DNA of 64,000 nucleotides from Bacteroidota bacterium (GTDB lineage: Bacteria; Bacteroidota; Bacteroidia; B-17B0; Aurantibacillaceae): positions 1 to 64,000 of the forward strand of contig JAUXTT010000011.1 of assembly GCA_030684395.1 (NCBI GenBank), given 5' to 3'. Below the pieces are notes generated by a model. The model did not search any database and had not been told where the DNA came from. It worked only from the letters and a program-made list of their open reading frames with translations. Position numbers and translations under genes: made by a program. This document shows, piece after piece, positions 27,929 through 37,897 of the stretch; position 1 is the stretch's first letter, and each line of letters opens with the position of its first letter.

Positions 27929-30613
27929 TTATTTAAATACTGTTACAGGTTCAACTCTTGCATACTGTTTCCCCGCAAGATCGGTGTATATAATTTTACA
28001 TATATAAGTTCCTTCAATAATGTTTCCTCCCGAATTATTTTTTGTCCCGTTCCAATTATCGGAGTAATCGTGAGTTTCAAATATTTTTTCACCCCACCGG
28101 TCATAAACCTGAAGAATAAACCCCCGCTTTGTATCCACTCCCGAAGATTGAACAACAAACACATCATTCTTTCCATCATTATTAGGAGTAAAAGCACTAG
28201 GTATATAAAACACCTGGTCGTTCATCAATTGTATATTTTGTGTGATCGAATCAGCACAACCAAATGCATTGGTAGCTTTTAATGTAATAGGATACGATCC
28301 TAATTCGCCAAACATAAATTGCATGTGTGTATCATCCGTAGTGAAAACTCCTGAAACGCTCCATTCATAAGTATTAGTTCCTTGCGTTGCATTTATAAAA
28401 TCAACAATAGGTTCTATTACAGTTGGATTTTCGTTCGAAATATAAAACATCGGCCCAGGTTGAGGATGAACAGTAATGTATGCAACCGCTGTTGTATCAT
28501 CGAGGCAGCCATTTACATCAGTATAAACCAACTTAACCGTAAAGGAGCCGGGTACAGAATAAAAATGTACGGGATCCTGCAATGACGATGTTGAGCCTCC
28601 ATCTCCAAACAACCAGGAATAAACACCGGTAGTTGTTCCGGATGTAACCTGAGAAGTAAATGAAAAAGAATTTCCACCCACCAAACATCCTTCGGTTACC
28701 GGTACACTAAAAGTGACTTCAGGTTTTGGATTCACAGTAATTGTATGAGTTGTAACATCAGGACAAGTTGTTCCACCTGTTTCGTATGTAATTTGATATG
28801 TACCTACTCCTTGTGAAGGATCAAAATCACCTGTAGGAATTCCTATGCCGTTCAAAAACCAATTACCGGGCGTGTTTTGCGGGGCAATAGTAAACGGGGC
28901 ATCATAAACACATTTTGCAACAGGTAAACTAAATGCGGAAGAAGCGAATTGATTTACAGTAACAGTAAAATCCTGAGTGGTTGTACAACTGCCTTCTCCT
29001 GCATTATAGGTTAAAACAGTTTGTCCTACCGGCAATGCAGATGGATCAAATGTAGCCTGCCCGCCACCAATGTTATTAATTCCGATTAAACCGTTCCAAA
29101 AACCATTAACAACAGGTACTGTAGAAGCAGATACAATTGCTGTAGTTGCATTTGAGCAATACTGATCCTGCTGGGCAGGTATTGAAAGTACAAAAGGTGG
29201 CACCACTGTAACGTTACTTATAGCTGTAACCGGAGCTGTACCAACACAATTATCATCTATTGTTACTGTATACTGTGTGGTAGTTGCAGGACTCACATTA
29301 ACTGTTTGTGTGGTTCCTGCACCTGCGCTCCATGTGTAAGTATAATTTCCTGAACCACCTGTTGGAGTTGCAGTGATATCAACATTACCTCCCGGGCAAA
29401 CAATTCCGTCGGAAGCTATTGCCGAAATGGGCATCATATCATCAATGGTAAAATTATAGTCAACTGAAGTTATGATTCCACAAACATTCACATTGTTAAC
29501 GGTAAGGATGATCGTTTCCTGCCCTTCATTAATTCCATCCAATACCGGTGAAAAATCAAAAGTAACCGTATCAACACCAATTGGAAAAGTAATAGTGGTA
29601 GGGATAGTAACATAATCTGAACCACCGGATGCTGTTCCTCCAACATTGATATTAAATGATTGAGCAGTTCCTGTTTGAGCAGTTGGCCTTACAAAACTTA
29701 CCTGCAAATCATCGCAGCCTTCAACAGCATTGGTAATTCCTGTTGTTCCGTTAACCGAAGATGCAACAGTAAAAGGTGCTGAAGACGAGAAAGATCCTGC
29801 TTCTAAAAATACACCTGAATCATAAGTAGCATCACCACCATCCGCAATTGCAATTTTTATGTGATAGGTTTCTCCACAAATTACGGGATGTCTGGCAGTC
29901 AGGATTACAGTTAGACCATCATACGTCACATCTATCAACTCATTCCAGTTATCTCTAAAATAAGCGCAGTTTTCACAAGTACCATCCGATTGTCCTGTTC
30001 CAGCGATCCAGTCCTCCCCTCCATTATTAACAGTATTAATAGATACAGGAGTGGTTGTCCCTGGAATTAAAGCAATATTTGTGGCAGTTAATGGTGTAGA
30101 AACACCTGACAGAATAAAAGCAAAAGCATCGTTAACAGTACCGTTAACAAAATCGTTATATTCTTCTGATCCAAATACATACCTAAACTTAACTGTATCA
30201 GACTGGGGAATAAAATCAAACTCTAAAACTGCCGCATTGTATGTATCGTCCCCGGAAATATTATCAAGATCCGGATCACCAGGTGTTTCTACATCAAGAC
30301 TTTGATGATTGGAAGCTGGACCAAACGGACCAGTTTCACTGAAAGGAAAAAACAAGGGATTAGGGTCTGGTTCTATTATCGAACCAGTAGTCAATATAAC
30401 TCCACTTGTCAATCCAAGGTTACCTGATCCAGGCGAGCTAAACTCACCAATAGAATTCACATAACCAGTATAATTTATATTAGTAGCCGTAATACCTGCT
30501 CCCAATAAAACATTCTGAACCAAATTAGCGGGAGTAGAGGCCGTTGTGGTTAATTGCCCGAAACTAACAGAAGACAAAAACATTAATACAATAGCACTGA
30601 AAATTTTCTTCAT
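27929..30613 (-). CDS. Choice-of-anchor L protein with Calx-beta-like and PKD domains, T9SS type B
   Basis: An 894-residue secreted protein. After a signal peptide (1-20, ending SFGQ), residues about 25-280 match the choice-of-anchor L module (NLVQNVLLGAGITATN, GLTSGVILTTGS, EFDFIPQSDTVKFRYVFGSEEY). A Calx-beta-like segment follows (about 295-390; INEGQETIILTVNN), then Ig-like modules and a PKD domain (YSWLFGDGGSTSSLQ). The T9SS type B C-terminal domain comes last (IPSAFTPNNDGKNDVF, YDRWGEKIF). Family knowledge predicts export through T9SS and surface attachment; the ligand is unknown. It is transcribed towards the gene at 26945, and their stops are 15 bp apart. Confidence 0.9.
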   Translation of the reverse strand: MKKIFSAIVLMFLSSVSFGQLTTTASTPANLVQNVLLGAGITATNINYTGYVNSIGEFSSPGSGNLGLTSGVILTTGSIIEPDPNPLFFPFSETGPFGPASNHQSLDVETPGDPDLDNISGDDTYNAAVLEFDFIPQSDTVKFRYVFGSEEYNDFVNGTVNDAFAFILSGVSTPLTATNIALIPGTTTPVSINTVNNGGEDWIAGTGQSDGTCENCAYFRDNWNELIDVTYDGLTVILTARHPVICGETYHIKIAIADGGDATYDSGVFLEAGSFSSSAPFTVASSVNGTTGITNAVEGCDDLQVSFVRPTAQTGTAQSFNINVGGTASGGSDYVTIPTTITFPIGVDTVTFDFSPVLDGINEGQETIILTVNNVNVCGIITSVDYNFTIDDMMPISAIASDGIVCPGGNVDITATPTGGSGNYTYTWSAGAGTTQTVNVSPATTTQYTVTIDDNCVGTAPVTAISNVTVVPPFVLSIPAQQDQYCSNATTAIVSASTVPVVNGFWNGLIGINNIGGGQATFDPSALPVGQTVLTYNAGEGSCTTTQDFTVTVNQFASSAFSLPVAKCVYDAPFTIAPQNTPGNWFLNGIGIPTGDFDPSQGVGTYQITYETGGTTCPDVTTHTITVNPKPEVTFSVPVTEGCLVGGNSFSFTSQVTSGTTTGVYSWLFGDGGSTSSLQDPVHFYSVPGSFTVKLVYTDVNGCLDDTTAVAYITVHPQPGPMFYISNENPTVIEPIVDFINATQGTNTYEWSVSGVFTTDDTHMQFMFGELGSYPITLKATNAFGCADSITQNIQLMNDQVFYIPSAFTPNNDGKNDVFVVQSSGVDTKRGFILQVYDRWGEKIFETHDYSDNWNGTKNNSGGNIIEGTYICKIIYTDLAGKQYARVEPVTVFK

Positions 30614-30747
30614 GGACCTAATCTTATGATTTATAGACGATTATTCGAAATTAATCCTTTTCCAGCTACAAACAAAAGAAATTAAATGCCTTATAAAAGC
30701 TTAATAATAAGATGAAATTAGACTTCGGAAACCCCTCCGGTTCAAAT

Positions 30748-31422
30748 CTACCATTCTACTGGTCCCAACCGTTTATTGACGAGTTTATTTTTAGGAAAAA
30801 CAGCAAGTGCCAACTGATCCCAATAAATAATCACGCCTCCGGAATAAATGGGAGAATTGAGTTTTTTACCCAGAAATTTATTGTTTTTAAAAACCATTCG
30901 GTATCCTATGTTTCCTCCCAAACCCAGCCAGGTAAATATCTTAAATTTAACATTTACCCCGGGCTCGTACAAAAAAACCATGAATTTATCCTTGGTTTTT
31001 TCCCCGGTTACAAAATTATGATCGAATTTCGCAAAGCCTGTACCGAACTGGGTTGGTATACTATATTGCCAGCGCTTATTTTTGTAAAAAATATAATCTA
31101 CATAATAACAAATGTAATTCAGTCTTAACCACCTGTTGATGGTAACCGTAGATTTTAACTCGTTATCATAAAAAGTATATTTCTCATACAATTTGGTTTT
31201 CAACCATGAATATCCACCACCAACACTTATTTTCCTTCCAAAGGTCACTCCCAGTTTTAAACTTTGAACTTCAACTCTATCATGATCTACAAAAGAATTT
31301 CTCGACTCAAAACGAAAATCAAAAGTTTTACTTCCGGTAAATGCCACGTGCAATGAATCCAGAAATTGTGCGTTTAAAATTCCTGCAAAAAATAAAAATG
31401 CTATGAGGTATATTTTTAGCAT
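30748..31422 (-). CDS. Small putative outer-membrane beta-barrel protein
   Basis: A 224-residue protein with a signal peptide (about 1-18, ending GILNAQ). Alternating strands rich in aromatic residues (KTFDFRFESRNSF, ISVGGGYSWLKTKLYEKYTF, FTWLGLGGNIGYRMVF) suggest an 8- to 10-stranded barrel. A TATTTTTG -7-like box (minus strand, 31443-31436) lies 14 bp upstream of the ATG. It faces the gene at 27929 on the same strand across 134 bp. No specific family recognised. Confidence 0.72.
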   Translation of the reverse strand: MLKIYLIAFLFFAGILNAQFLDSLHVAFTGSKTFDFRFESRNSFVDHDRVEVQSLKLGVTFGRKISVGGGYSWLKTKLYEKYTFYDNELKSTVTINRWLRLNYICYYVDYIFYKNKRWQYSIPTQFGTGFAKFDHNFVTGEKTKDKFMVFLYEPGVNVKFKIFTWLGLGGNIGYRMVFKNNKFLGKKLNSPIYSGGVIIYWDQLALAVFPKNKLVNKRLGPVEW

Positions 31423-31533
31423 TAAAGAGACAACGCAAAAATACCACTATCAATACAGAACTGTTTATATATTTTCACTCTTTTATGAATATTCACGTGT
31501 TCATTAAGTATTTTTATCATTCATTATGTAAGT

Positions 31534-33639
31534 ATGCGCAACGATTTTTTACTCACCCCAATAGAATATCTCAAGGGAGTTGGCCCTCAGAGAGGTGAAG
31601 CATTGCGTAAAGAATTGGGAATTTTTAATTTTCAACATCTTCTTACCTTTTATCCTTACCGTTATGTTGACCGCACCAAATTTCACAAAGTAGCGGAAAT
31701 AAATGAAGAACTGTCTTTTGTTCAACTCTGTGGTTACATTACACGTACTGAGTTATTAGGAGAAAAAAGATCCAAACGCCTGGTTGCGCATTTCAGAGAC
31801 TCGAGTGGAACCATTGAACTGATTTGGTTTCAGGGGATCAAATGGCTGGAAGGAAAATTCAGGGGCGATGTAGAATATGTTGTATTCGGAAAACCAAATG
31901 AGTTTAAAGGACGCTATTCTATTCCACATCCTGAAGTAGATATTGTTAACGAAGACAGCATCAAACTGCAATCCTCCATGCAGGCAATGTACAACAGTAC
32001 CGAAAGTCTTAAACACAGAGGCCTTGACAGTAAAGGTGTTTTAAAGTTACAGGAAAACCTTCATGCACTCATTAATAAAAATATTCCTGAAATATTAAGT
32101 GAAGAAATTATTCAATCGAATCATTTTATTAGCAGAGAAGAAGCTTCAAAACAAATTCATTTTCCTCACTCCGCTAACCTATTAAAAGCCGCAGAAACAC
32201 GCCTAAAATTTGACGAGTTATTTTTTATACAATTAAGATTATTAAGACAAAAATCGCATCACAAAACAGTTACGCATAGTTTTGTTTTTTCAAAAGTAGG
32301 TGAGTATTTTAATAAATTTTACAAAGAATGCTTACCTTTTGAATTAACCAATGCACAAAAACGGGTAATAAAAGAAATCAGAACAGATGTAGCAAGTGGC
32401 AAACAAATGAACCGCTTGGTACAGGGAGACGTTGGAAGTGGAAAAACAATTGTAGCATTAATGAGTATGCTTCTGGCAATTGACAATGGTTTTCAAGCTT
32501 GCTTAATGGCCCCGACAGAAATACTTGCAGGACAACATTACGATGGACTTGCAAAAATGGTTGAGCCATTAGGAATAAAAATAGCCCTACTCACGGGCTC
32601 TGTAAAAGGTAAAGCAAGAAAACAAATTCTGAGTGAATTAGAAGATGGTACAATGCACATAGTTATTGGAACACATGCTTTGATAGAAGATACAGTAAAA
32701 TTTAAAAATATAGGCTTTGTTGTTATTGACGAGCAACATCGGTTTGGTGTTGAGCAAAGAAGCAGGTTGCACAAAAAAAATCACATCCCGCCTCATGTAT
32801 TGATAATGACAGCAACTCCTATTCCGCGAACATTAGCAATGACCTTGTATGGAGACCTTGATACTTCTGTGATCGATGAGTTGCCTCCGGGAAGGAAACC
32901 GGTTAAAACCATGCATATGACGGATGATAAACGCTTGCGAATGTTTGGGTTTATTCGCGAACAAATCAAATTAGGTCGACAAGTATATGTTGTATACCCT
33001 CTGATAAAAGAATCTGAAAAATTAGACCTGAAGAATTTGGAAGAAGGATTTGAATCTCTGGAACGTGAATTTCCTTTACCTGATTTTAAAATTAGCATAG
33101 TACACGGAAAACAAAAAAGTGATCGCAAGGATTTCGAAATGCAGCGCTTTGTAAAAGGTGAAACGCATATAATGGTTGCTACAACTGTAATTGAAGTAGG
33201 TGTTAATGTTCCGAATGCTAGTATTATGGTGATAGAAAATGCAGAACGATTCGGGCTTTCACAATTACACCAGTTACGCGGAAGAGTTGGCAGGGGTGCG
33301 GATCAATCATATTGCATTTTAATGTCTTCTCATAAATTAAGCAGAGAAAGTAAGATTCGCATGGAAACCATGTGTAGAACAAATGACGGATTTGAGATTA
33401 GTGAAGTGGATATGAAGTTACGCGGTCCCGGAGATATTGAAGGGACACAGCAAAGTGGTATTCTTGACTTAAAAATTGCTGATCTGGTAAAGGATCAACA
33501 ATTATTAATGATGGCCAGAGATATTGCCCAGAGAGTGGTTGACGAAGACCAAAATCTTGACCTGCCAAAAAATTTACCAATGAAGAACTTTTTAATTCAA
33601 AGATCCATTGCAAAAACAGACTGGAGTAAGGTGGCTTAA
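31534..33639 (+). CDS. recG: ATP-dependent DNA helicase RecG
   Basis: A 701-residue helicase that remodels stalled replication forks and branched DNA. The N-terminal wedge/OB domain (about 1-190) is followed by superfamily 2 motifs: NAQKRVIKEI (Q-like), VQGDVGSGKT (Walker A), VVIDEQHRFGVEQR (DEEH-type box II), TATPIPRTLAMT (motif III), VATTVIEVGVNVPNA (motif V) and QLRGRVGRG (motif VI). The RecG-specific C-terminal segment (MKLRGPGDIEGTQQSG) is present. The length is normal. It stands alone on the plus strand and starts 111 bp from the divergent barrel-protein gene. Confidence 0.98.
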   Translation: MRNDFLLTPIEYLKGVGPQRGEALRKELGIFNFQHLLTFYPYRYVDRTKFHKVAEINEELSFVQLCGYITRTELLGEKRSKRLVAHFRDSSGTIELIWFQGIKWLEGKFRGDVEYVVFGKPNEFKGRYSIPHPEVDIVNEDSIKLQSSMQAMYNSTESLKHRGLDSKGVLKLQENLHALINKNIPEILSEEIIQSNHFISREEASKQIHFPHSANLLKAAETRLKFDELFFIQLRLLRQKSHHKTVTHSFVFSKVGEYFNKFYKECLPFELTNAQKRVIKEIRTDVASGKQMNRLVQGDVGSGKTIVALMSMLLAIDNGFQACLMAPTEILAGQHYDGLAKMVEPLGIKIALLTGSVKGKARKQILSELEDGTMHIVIGTHALIEDTVKFKNIGFVVIDEQHRFGVEQRSRLHKKNHIPPHVLIMTATPIPRTLAMTLYGDLDTSVIDELPPGRKPVKTMHMTDDKRLRMFGFIREQIKLGRQVYVVYPLIKESEKLDLKNLEEGFESLEREFPLPDFKISIVHGKQKSDRKDFEMQRFVKGETHIMVATTVIEVGVNVPNASIMVIENAERFGLSQLHQLRGRVGRGADQSYCILMSSHKLSRESKIRMETMCRTNDGFEISEVDMKLRGPGDIEGTQQSGILDLKIADLVKDQQLLMMARDIAQRVVDEDQNLDLPKNLPMKNFLIQRSIAKTDWSKVA

Positions 33640-33651
33640 TCATTGCTTTCT

Positions 33652-33772
33652 AACACAGAGGCTCAGAGGACTCGGAGTTGCGCAGAGAAAAAAAAGATTT
33701 TAAAGCGTTTATTTGAAAACCCATATTAAGAACTCTGTGTAACTCTTTTTGCTCAGTGAACTCTGTGTTGAG
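33652..33772. repeat. Intergenic inverted repeat (ACACAGAG family)
   Basis: Left arm 33652-33687 begins AACACAGAGGCTCAGAGG and right arm 33731-33772 ends CTCTGTGTTGAG. Nine bases at the outer ends match exactly and GAGTT..CAGAG blocks match further in. I recall this kind of element as a dispersed intergenic repeat of Bacteroidota. It occupies most of the gap after recG. Confidence 0.6.
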
Positions 33773-33816
33773 AATTAAAAGACTATGATTATCTTTATAG
33801 GAAGAATAAAACTGGA

Positions 33817-34770
33817 TTGATCAGCAAGTATAAAATATATTTTACCATCGCATTTCTTTTTGCGTCTTTCTTATCATTTGCACAACCCGATGATTTAAAG
33901 AAGGTGGACTATACTTTGGCCGATAAAATCGCCACTGAATTCCCGAAGAAAAAAAAATACAAAACAGTTTCTGATATTGCAGGTCCACTTACTGAAAATC
34001 TGAAGACGGAACATGAAAAATTCAGGGCTATTTTCAGATGGATCACCGAAAATATTGAATACAACAAATCTGCCGCCAATGCTGCAGATGCGGATAAAGT
34101 GATCAGAAAAAACAAGGCCGTTTGTCAGGGCTTTTCAAATCTATTAAAAGAAATGTGTGAAAGCGTGAAGATCCCATGCGAAATGGTGGTTGGATATACC
34201 AAAACAGATGTAAAGGACATTAACCGTAAACTCAAAAAAACAGATCATGCATGGAACATTGTAACACTCTACAATAAAAAGTATTTGGTGGATGTTACCT
34301 GGGCAACGAGTAAATTTAATGTGAATACACGTAAATTTGAAAAGGCATTTGATGAGCATTATTTTCTTACACCTCCCGAAAAATTTATTCTAGACCATTT
34401 ACCCGAAAATAAAAAAGATCAACTTCTCGAAAAACCGCTCAGCAAAAAACGTTTCTCCTCTACCCCACTTTTATATGCCGACTATTTTCATGTAGGTATT
34501 GGAGATATTTTTCCAAATAAAGGAAAGTTGAAACAACGACAATCAGAACCTTTTGTGTTTAAATTTAACTGTACCGGAGAGTTTCCAATAAACGAAGCGT
34601 CTATTCTGGCAGATAATGACAAGTACTTCACACCCGTTAAGTTAACAAAAAGCATTACACCGGGTTTTACACATGAATTCTTATATACTTTTGAAAAAGA
34701 GGGCGACCACGATCTCACTATATTCTTAAATGGAAAACCTATTGTAGAATATCTAATAAAGGTGAAGTAA
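33817..34770 (+). CDS. Secreted transglutaminase-like protein
   Basis: A 317-residue protein with a signal peptide (about 1-23, ending SFAQ). The transglutaminase-like papain fold occupies about 55-165. The putative catalytic triad is Cys103 (KAVCQGFSNLL), His144 (KTDHAWNIVTL) and Asp159 (YLVDVTWA), all in the usual context. The C-terminal 140 residues form a beta-rich domain (FNCTGEFPINEASI, HDLTIFLNGKP). Bacterial members act as peptidases or cross-linking enzymes in the periplasm or at the surface; the substrate is unknown. The start is TTG: it gives a basic n-region (ISKYK) and no better start is near. The 200 bp downstream to rnpB hold only AT-rich sequence and a small hairpin. Confidence 0.88.
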   Translation: MISKYKIYFTIAFLFASFLSFAQPDDLKKVDYTLADKIATEFPKKKKYKTVSDIAGPLTENLKTEHEKFRAIFRWITENIEYNKSAANAADADKVIRKNKAVCQGFSNLLKEMCESVKIPCEMVVGYTKTDVKDINRKLKKTDHAWNIVTLYNKKYLVDVTWATSKFNVNTRKFEKAFDEHYFLTPPEKFILDHLPENKKDQLLEKPLSKKRFSSTPLLYADYFHVGIGDIFPNKGKLKQRQSEPFVFKFNCTGEFPINEASILADNDKYFTPVKLTKSITPGFTHEFLYTFEKEGDHDLTIFLNGKPIVEYLIKVK

Positions 34771-34958
34771 TTTGAAGATTTGGTAATTACAATAGTTGAT
34801 ACTCTATTCATATTTATAATAGGTAAATGTATCTCCATACCAAATGAAAGTAAAAAATCCGCGAAAAGAATTGATATCTATACGATTCAAAAACAACATT
34901 ACATCTTCGAATTAAACCATTATCATCCCGATAACTATCGGGACTCAAATTAATACCG

Positions 34959-34966
34959 TACATTTG
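34959..34966 (+). promoter_or_regulatory. -7 element of rnpB
   Basis: TACATTTG matches TAnnTTTG exactly and lies 4 bp before the mature 5' end of RNase P RNA. I see no TTG at the usual -33 position. Confidence 0.55.
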
Positions 34967-34970
34967 CAGC

Positions 34971-35342
34971 GAGGCTGTTCTATCGCTCCACGCAAGTGGG
35001 GAGGAAAGTCCGGGCAACATAGAGCGTTCCGCCTTGTGATAAGCAAGGGATCCTGATTGAAACGTCAGGAGACAGAAAGTACCGCAGAGAATATACCGCC
35101 TTCGGGTAAGGGTGAAAACGTGAGGTAAGAGCTCACGGCTGCTTTGGTAACAAAGTTTGCAGGAAAACCTCGGAAGTTGAAAGACCAAATAGGCTGTATT
35201 AGTGGGGCTGCTCGCTCCCTTCGTTGCAAAACGATGATACAGTGGGTAGGTCGATTGATCCTGACTTTCAAAATCAGGACAGATAAATGATAGAAATTCT
35301 TATGCTTCGGTATAAGAAAACAGAACCCGGCTTACAGGCCTC
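34971..35342 (+). ncRNA. rnpB: RNase P RNA, catalytic subunit (bacterial type A)
   Basis: The universally conserved 5' segment GAGGAAAGTCCGGGC and the conserved 3' segment ACAGAACCCGGCTTA (about 35320-35334) are both present at the expected distance. The outer ends GAGGC (34971-34975) and GCCTC (35338-35342) form helix P1. The total length of about 372 nt is typical. The RNA, with the RnpA protein, removes 5' leaders from tRNA precursors. A T-run directly after P1 (35344-35351) would end transcription. Confidence 0.96.
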
Positions 35343-35455
35343 ATTTTTTTTATTTCCCTTCTTAAACGTAGTTAATCTGCCGCATTTTGCCATTGGTCGC
35401 AGAGTGTTTTTTTCTATAAAAATTATTTTTATCTTGTTCTCAACAAAACAATTCT

Positions 35456-37861
35456 ATGCAGCAAACATTGGTACGTGCTATTGCCGTTTTTATATATTTA
35501 ACCCTCCCGTTATTTTCCTTTTCTCAAACTAATGGGTTCGTTAAAGGTGTTGTTACCGATAAAACTACCGGAGAATTACTACCCGGTACAACCGTTTCAG
35601 TTTCCAAAAACGCCGGCGTCATAACAGATGTCGATGGAATGTTCTTTATTTCTCTTATTGAAGGCGATTATACACTTGAAATAAATTTATTAGGTTATAA
35701 AAACTCCAACCAAAAGGTAAGTGTAAAACCCAATGACACCTTAACTATCTCTGTAACACTTGAGCCTGCAAATCAGGTATTGGACGAAGTAGTAATAAGT
35801 GCAGGAAAATTTGAGCAAAAACTTTCAGACGTTACTGTTTCCATGGAAGTTATAAAACCGGCATTGATACAAAATAAAAATGCTGTTCAATTGGATCAGA
35901 TCATGAACCAGGTTCCCAGTGTAAACATTAGTGATTCACAGGTCAGTATTCGTTCAGGCAGCGGGTTCAGTTATGGAGCAGGAAGCAGGGTTTTGATGAT
36001 GGTAGATGAAATGCCTATGATTAGCGCCGACGCTGCAGATATTAAATGGAATTTTATTCCAATAGAAAATATTGAACAGGTAGAAGTAATAAAAGGAGCA
36101 GCTTCTGCTTTATTTGGTTCCTCGGCTCTCAATGGTGTAATTAATTTCAGAACTGCTTATCCAAAAGATAAACCTCAAACCGCAATTACAACTTTTTACG
36201 GCGTATATGGAAATCCAAGAAGCAATCAATACAATTATTACAAAAACACCAAGAAACCGGAATACAAAGGCACCAATTTCTTTCACTCTCAAAAAATTGG
36301 ACAATTGGACTTTGTTTTAGGTGGCCAACTATACGATACAGAAGGATTCCGACAATTTGAAACAGAAACCAGAGGAAGAGCCAATATGAACCTTCGTTAC
36401 AATTTTCTAAAAATAAAAGGATTGTCGGTAGGTGTAAATTCCAATTACATGTCGACACGTGGCGGTTTATTCTTTTTGTGGGCTGCAGCCGACTCCGCTT
36501 TTTTACCACAGTATTCAGCTGATTCTCCCACGAAGTCGATACAAGTATACGACAACCGTCGTTTTAGTATAGATCCGTTTATTGTTTACAATACAGAAAA
36601 AACCGGACGAATCTCGTTACGTACACGTTACTTCCATACACAAAATACCAACAACAAAAACCAGGAATCAACTTCCAATCTTTTTTACAGTGACTTACAA
36701 TGGCAAAAACGGTTCAAAAAAAATCTCACCTTCAGTATGGGTTATGTTCAGATGCGCCAGGAGGTGTTTTCTGACTCTTTGTATGGAAGACATAACGGGA
36801 TCAATCATGCAGGATATTTACAAGTAGATAAAAAAATTAAAAAACTTACACTTTCTTTAGGCTTAAGAGGAGAATATTTTAAGGTAGATACAGCGCAAAC
36901 AAAAGGAACACTTTTCAACGATAAAATTAAAGACTTACCTTTTCAACCTGTAATGCGAGCTGGAGCAAACTATCAGTTATTTGAATACACTTTTATACGT
37001 TCATCTTTCGGACAAGGGTATCGTTTTCCTTCCATTGCTGAAAAATATATCAGCACTTTTGTAAGTTCAATAAATCTTTATCCAAACAATCAATTGCAGC
37101 CTGAAAAGGGATGGAGTGCAGAAATAGGAATTAAACAAGGATTTAAACTTGGCGGGTTCAAAGGATTTGTGGATGCCGCTTATTATTGGTCAGAATACCG
37201 TAACATGATGGATTTTGTTTATACCCGTATGTTATCAGATTCACTTATTAAAGAAGGTTATTACACACTTCCTGAAATTGTTGCCAACAGTGGCTTTCAA
37301 TCTCAAAATATCGGAAGAGCAAAAATAACAGGTGTCGATTTTTCTGTAACAGGTACTGGTAAAATTGGCAAATTCGACATTACACTTCTCACAGGTTACA
37401 CTTACAGCAACCCTATTGACCCCGATTTTGATCCAAAAAAAGACACAACCGGTTCTTTCAAAGGCAGCAACCTTCTTAAATACAGAAGTCAGCACATGTT
37501 TAAAAATGATATTCAGATAGACTACAAAGGTTTTTCTGTTGGCTTTAGTTCACGTTTTGTCAGCCACATGGAAAACATTGACTTACGTTTCGAAGAACCA
37601 ATTATTTATGACCTTTTAGACCCGAAATACCCGCAGTTATACAATAATCCTGCCTTTTACGTTTTACCCGGTTTAAAGGAATACCGCAAAAAACATAAGA
37701 ACGACGGGTGGATGCACGACCTTCGTATTTCTTATCAATTAAGCAAAAACATTAAAATCTCTTATCTGGTAAATAATTTCTTCAATCAGGAGTATATGTC
37801 GAGACCCGGATACGTGGAAGCCCCAAAGACAAGAGTGGTGCAATTTGTGATGAAATTTTAA
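35456..37861 (+). CDS. TonB-dependent outer-membrane receptor
   Basis: An 801-residue receptor. The signal peptide (about 1-23, ending FSFSQ) is followed by a carboxypeptidase-regulatory-like domain (about 27-110; GVVTDKTTGELLPGTTVSV). The plug domain comes next (about 125-240; QLDQIMNQVPSVNISDSQVSIRSG, VEVIKGAASALFGSSALNGVINF), then a 22-strand-type barrel ending VVQFVMKF with the terminal Phe. TonB-energised uptake of a large substrate is the family role. It lacks the length and the SusD partner of SusC proteins. The mannosidase gene 36 bp downstream suggests a glycan-related substrate, but this is inference. Confidence 0.94.
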   Translation: MQQTLVRAIAVFIYLTLPLFSFSQTNGFVKGVVTDKTTGELLPGTTVSVSKNAGVITDVDGMFFISLIEGDYTLEINLLGYKNSNQKVSVKPNDTLTISVTLEPANQVLDEVVISAGKFEQKLSDVTVSMEVIKPALIQNKNAVQLDQIMNQVPSVNISDSQVSIRSGSGFSYGAGSRVLMMVDEMPMISADAADIKWNFIPIENIEQVEVIKGAASALFGSSALNGVINFRTAYPKDKPQTAITTFYGVYGNPRSNQYNYYKNTKKPEYKGTNFFHSQKIGQLDFVLGGQLYDTEGFRQFETETRGRANMNLRYNFLKIKGLSVGVNSNYMSTRGGLFFLWAAADSAFLPQYSADSPTKSIQVYDNRRFSIDPFIVYNTEKTGRISLRTRYFHTQNTNNKNQESTSNLFYSDLQWQKRFKKNLTFSMGYVQMRQEVFSDSLYGRHNGINHAGYLQVDKKIKKLTLSLGLRGEYFKVDTAQTKGTLFNDKIKDLPFQPVMRAGANYQLFEYTFIRSSFGQGYRFPSIAEKYISTFVSSINLYPNNQLQPEKGWSAEIGIKQGFKLGGFKGFVDAAYYWSEYRNMMDFVYTRMLSDSLIKEGYYTLPEIVANSGFQSQNIGRAKITGVDFSVTGTGKIGKFDITLLTGYTYSNPIDPDFDPKKDTTGSFKGSNLLKYRSQHMFKNDIQIDYKGFSVGFSSRFVSHMENIDLRFEEPIIYDLLDPKYPQLYNNPAFYVLPGLKEYRKKHKNDGWMHDLRISYQLSKNIKISYLVNNFFNQEYMSRPGYVEAPKTRVVQFVMKF

Positions 37862-37897
37862 TTGGTTTCTGTATATATTTACAGAAAAAAAATTAAA

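Noticed and set aside
35065-35271. Antisense frames in rnpB
   Set aside because: The region is the RNase P RNA gene; its secondary structure explains the sequence conservation.
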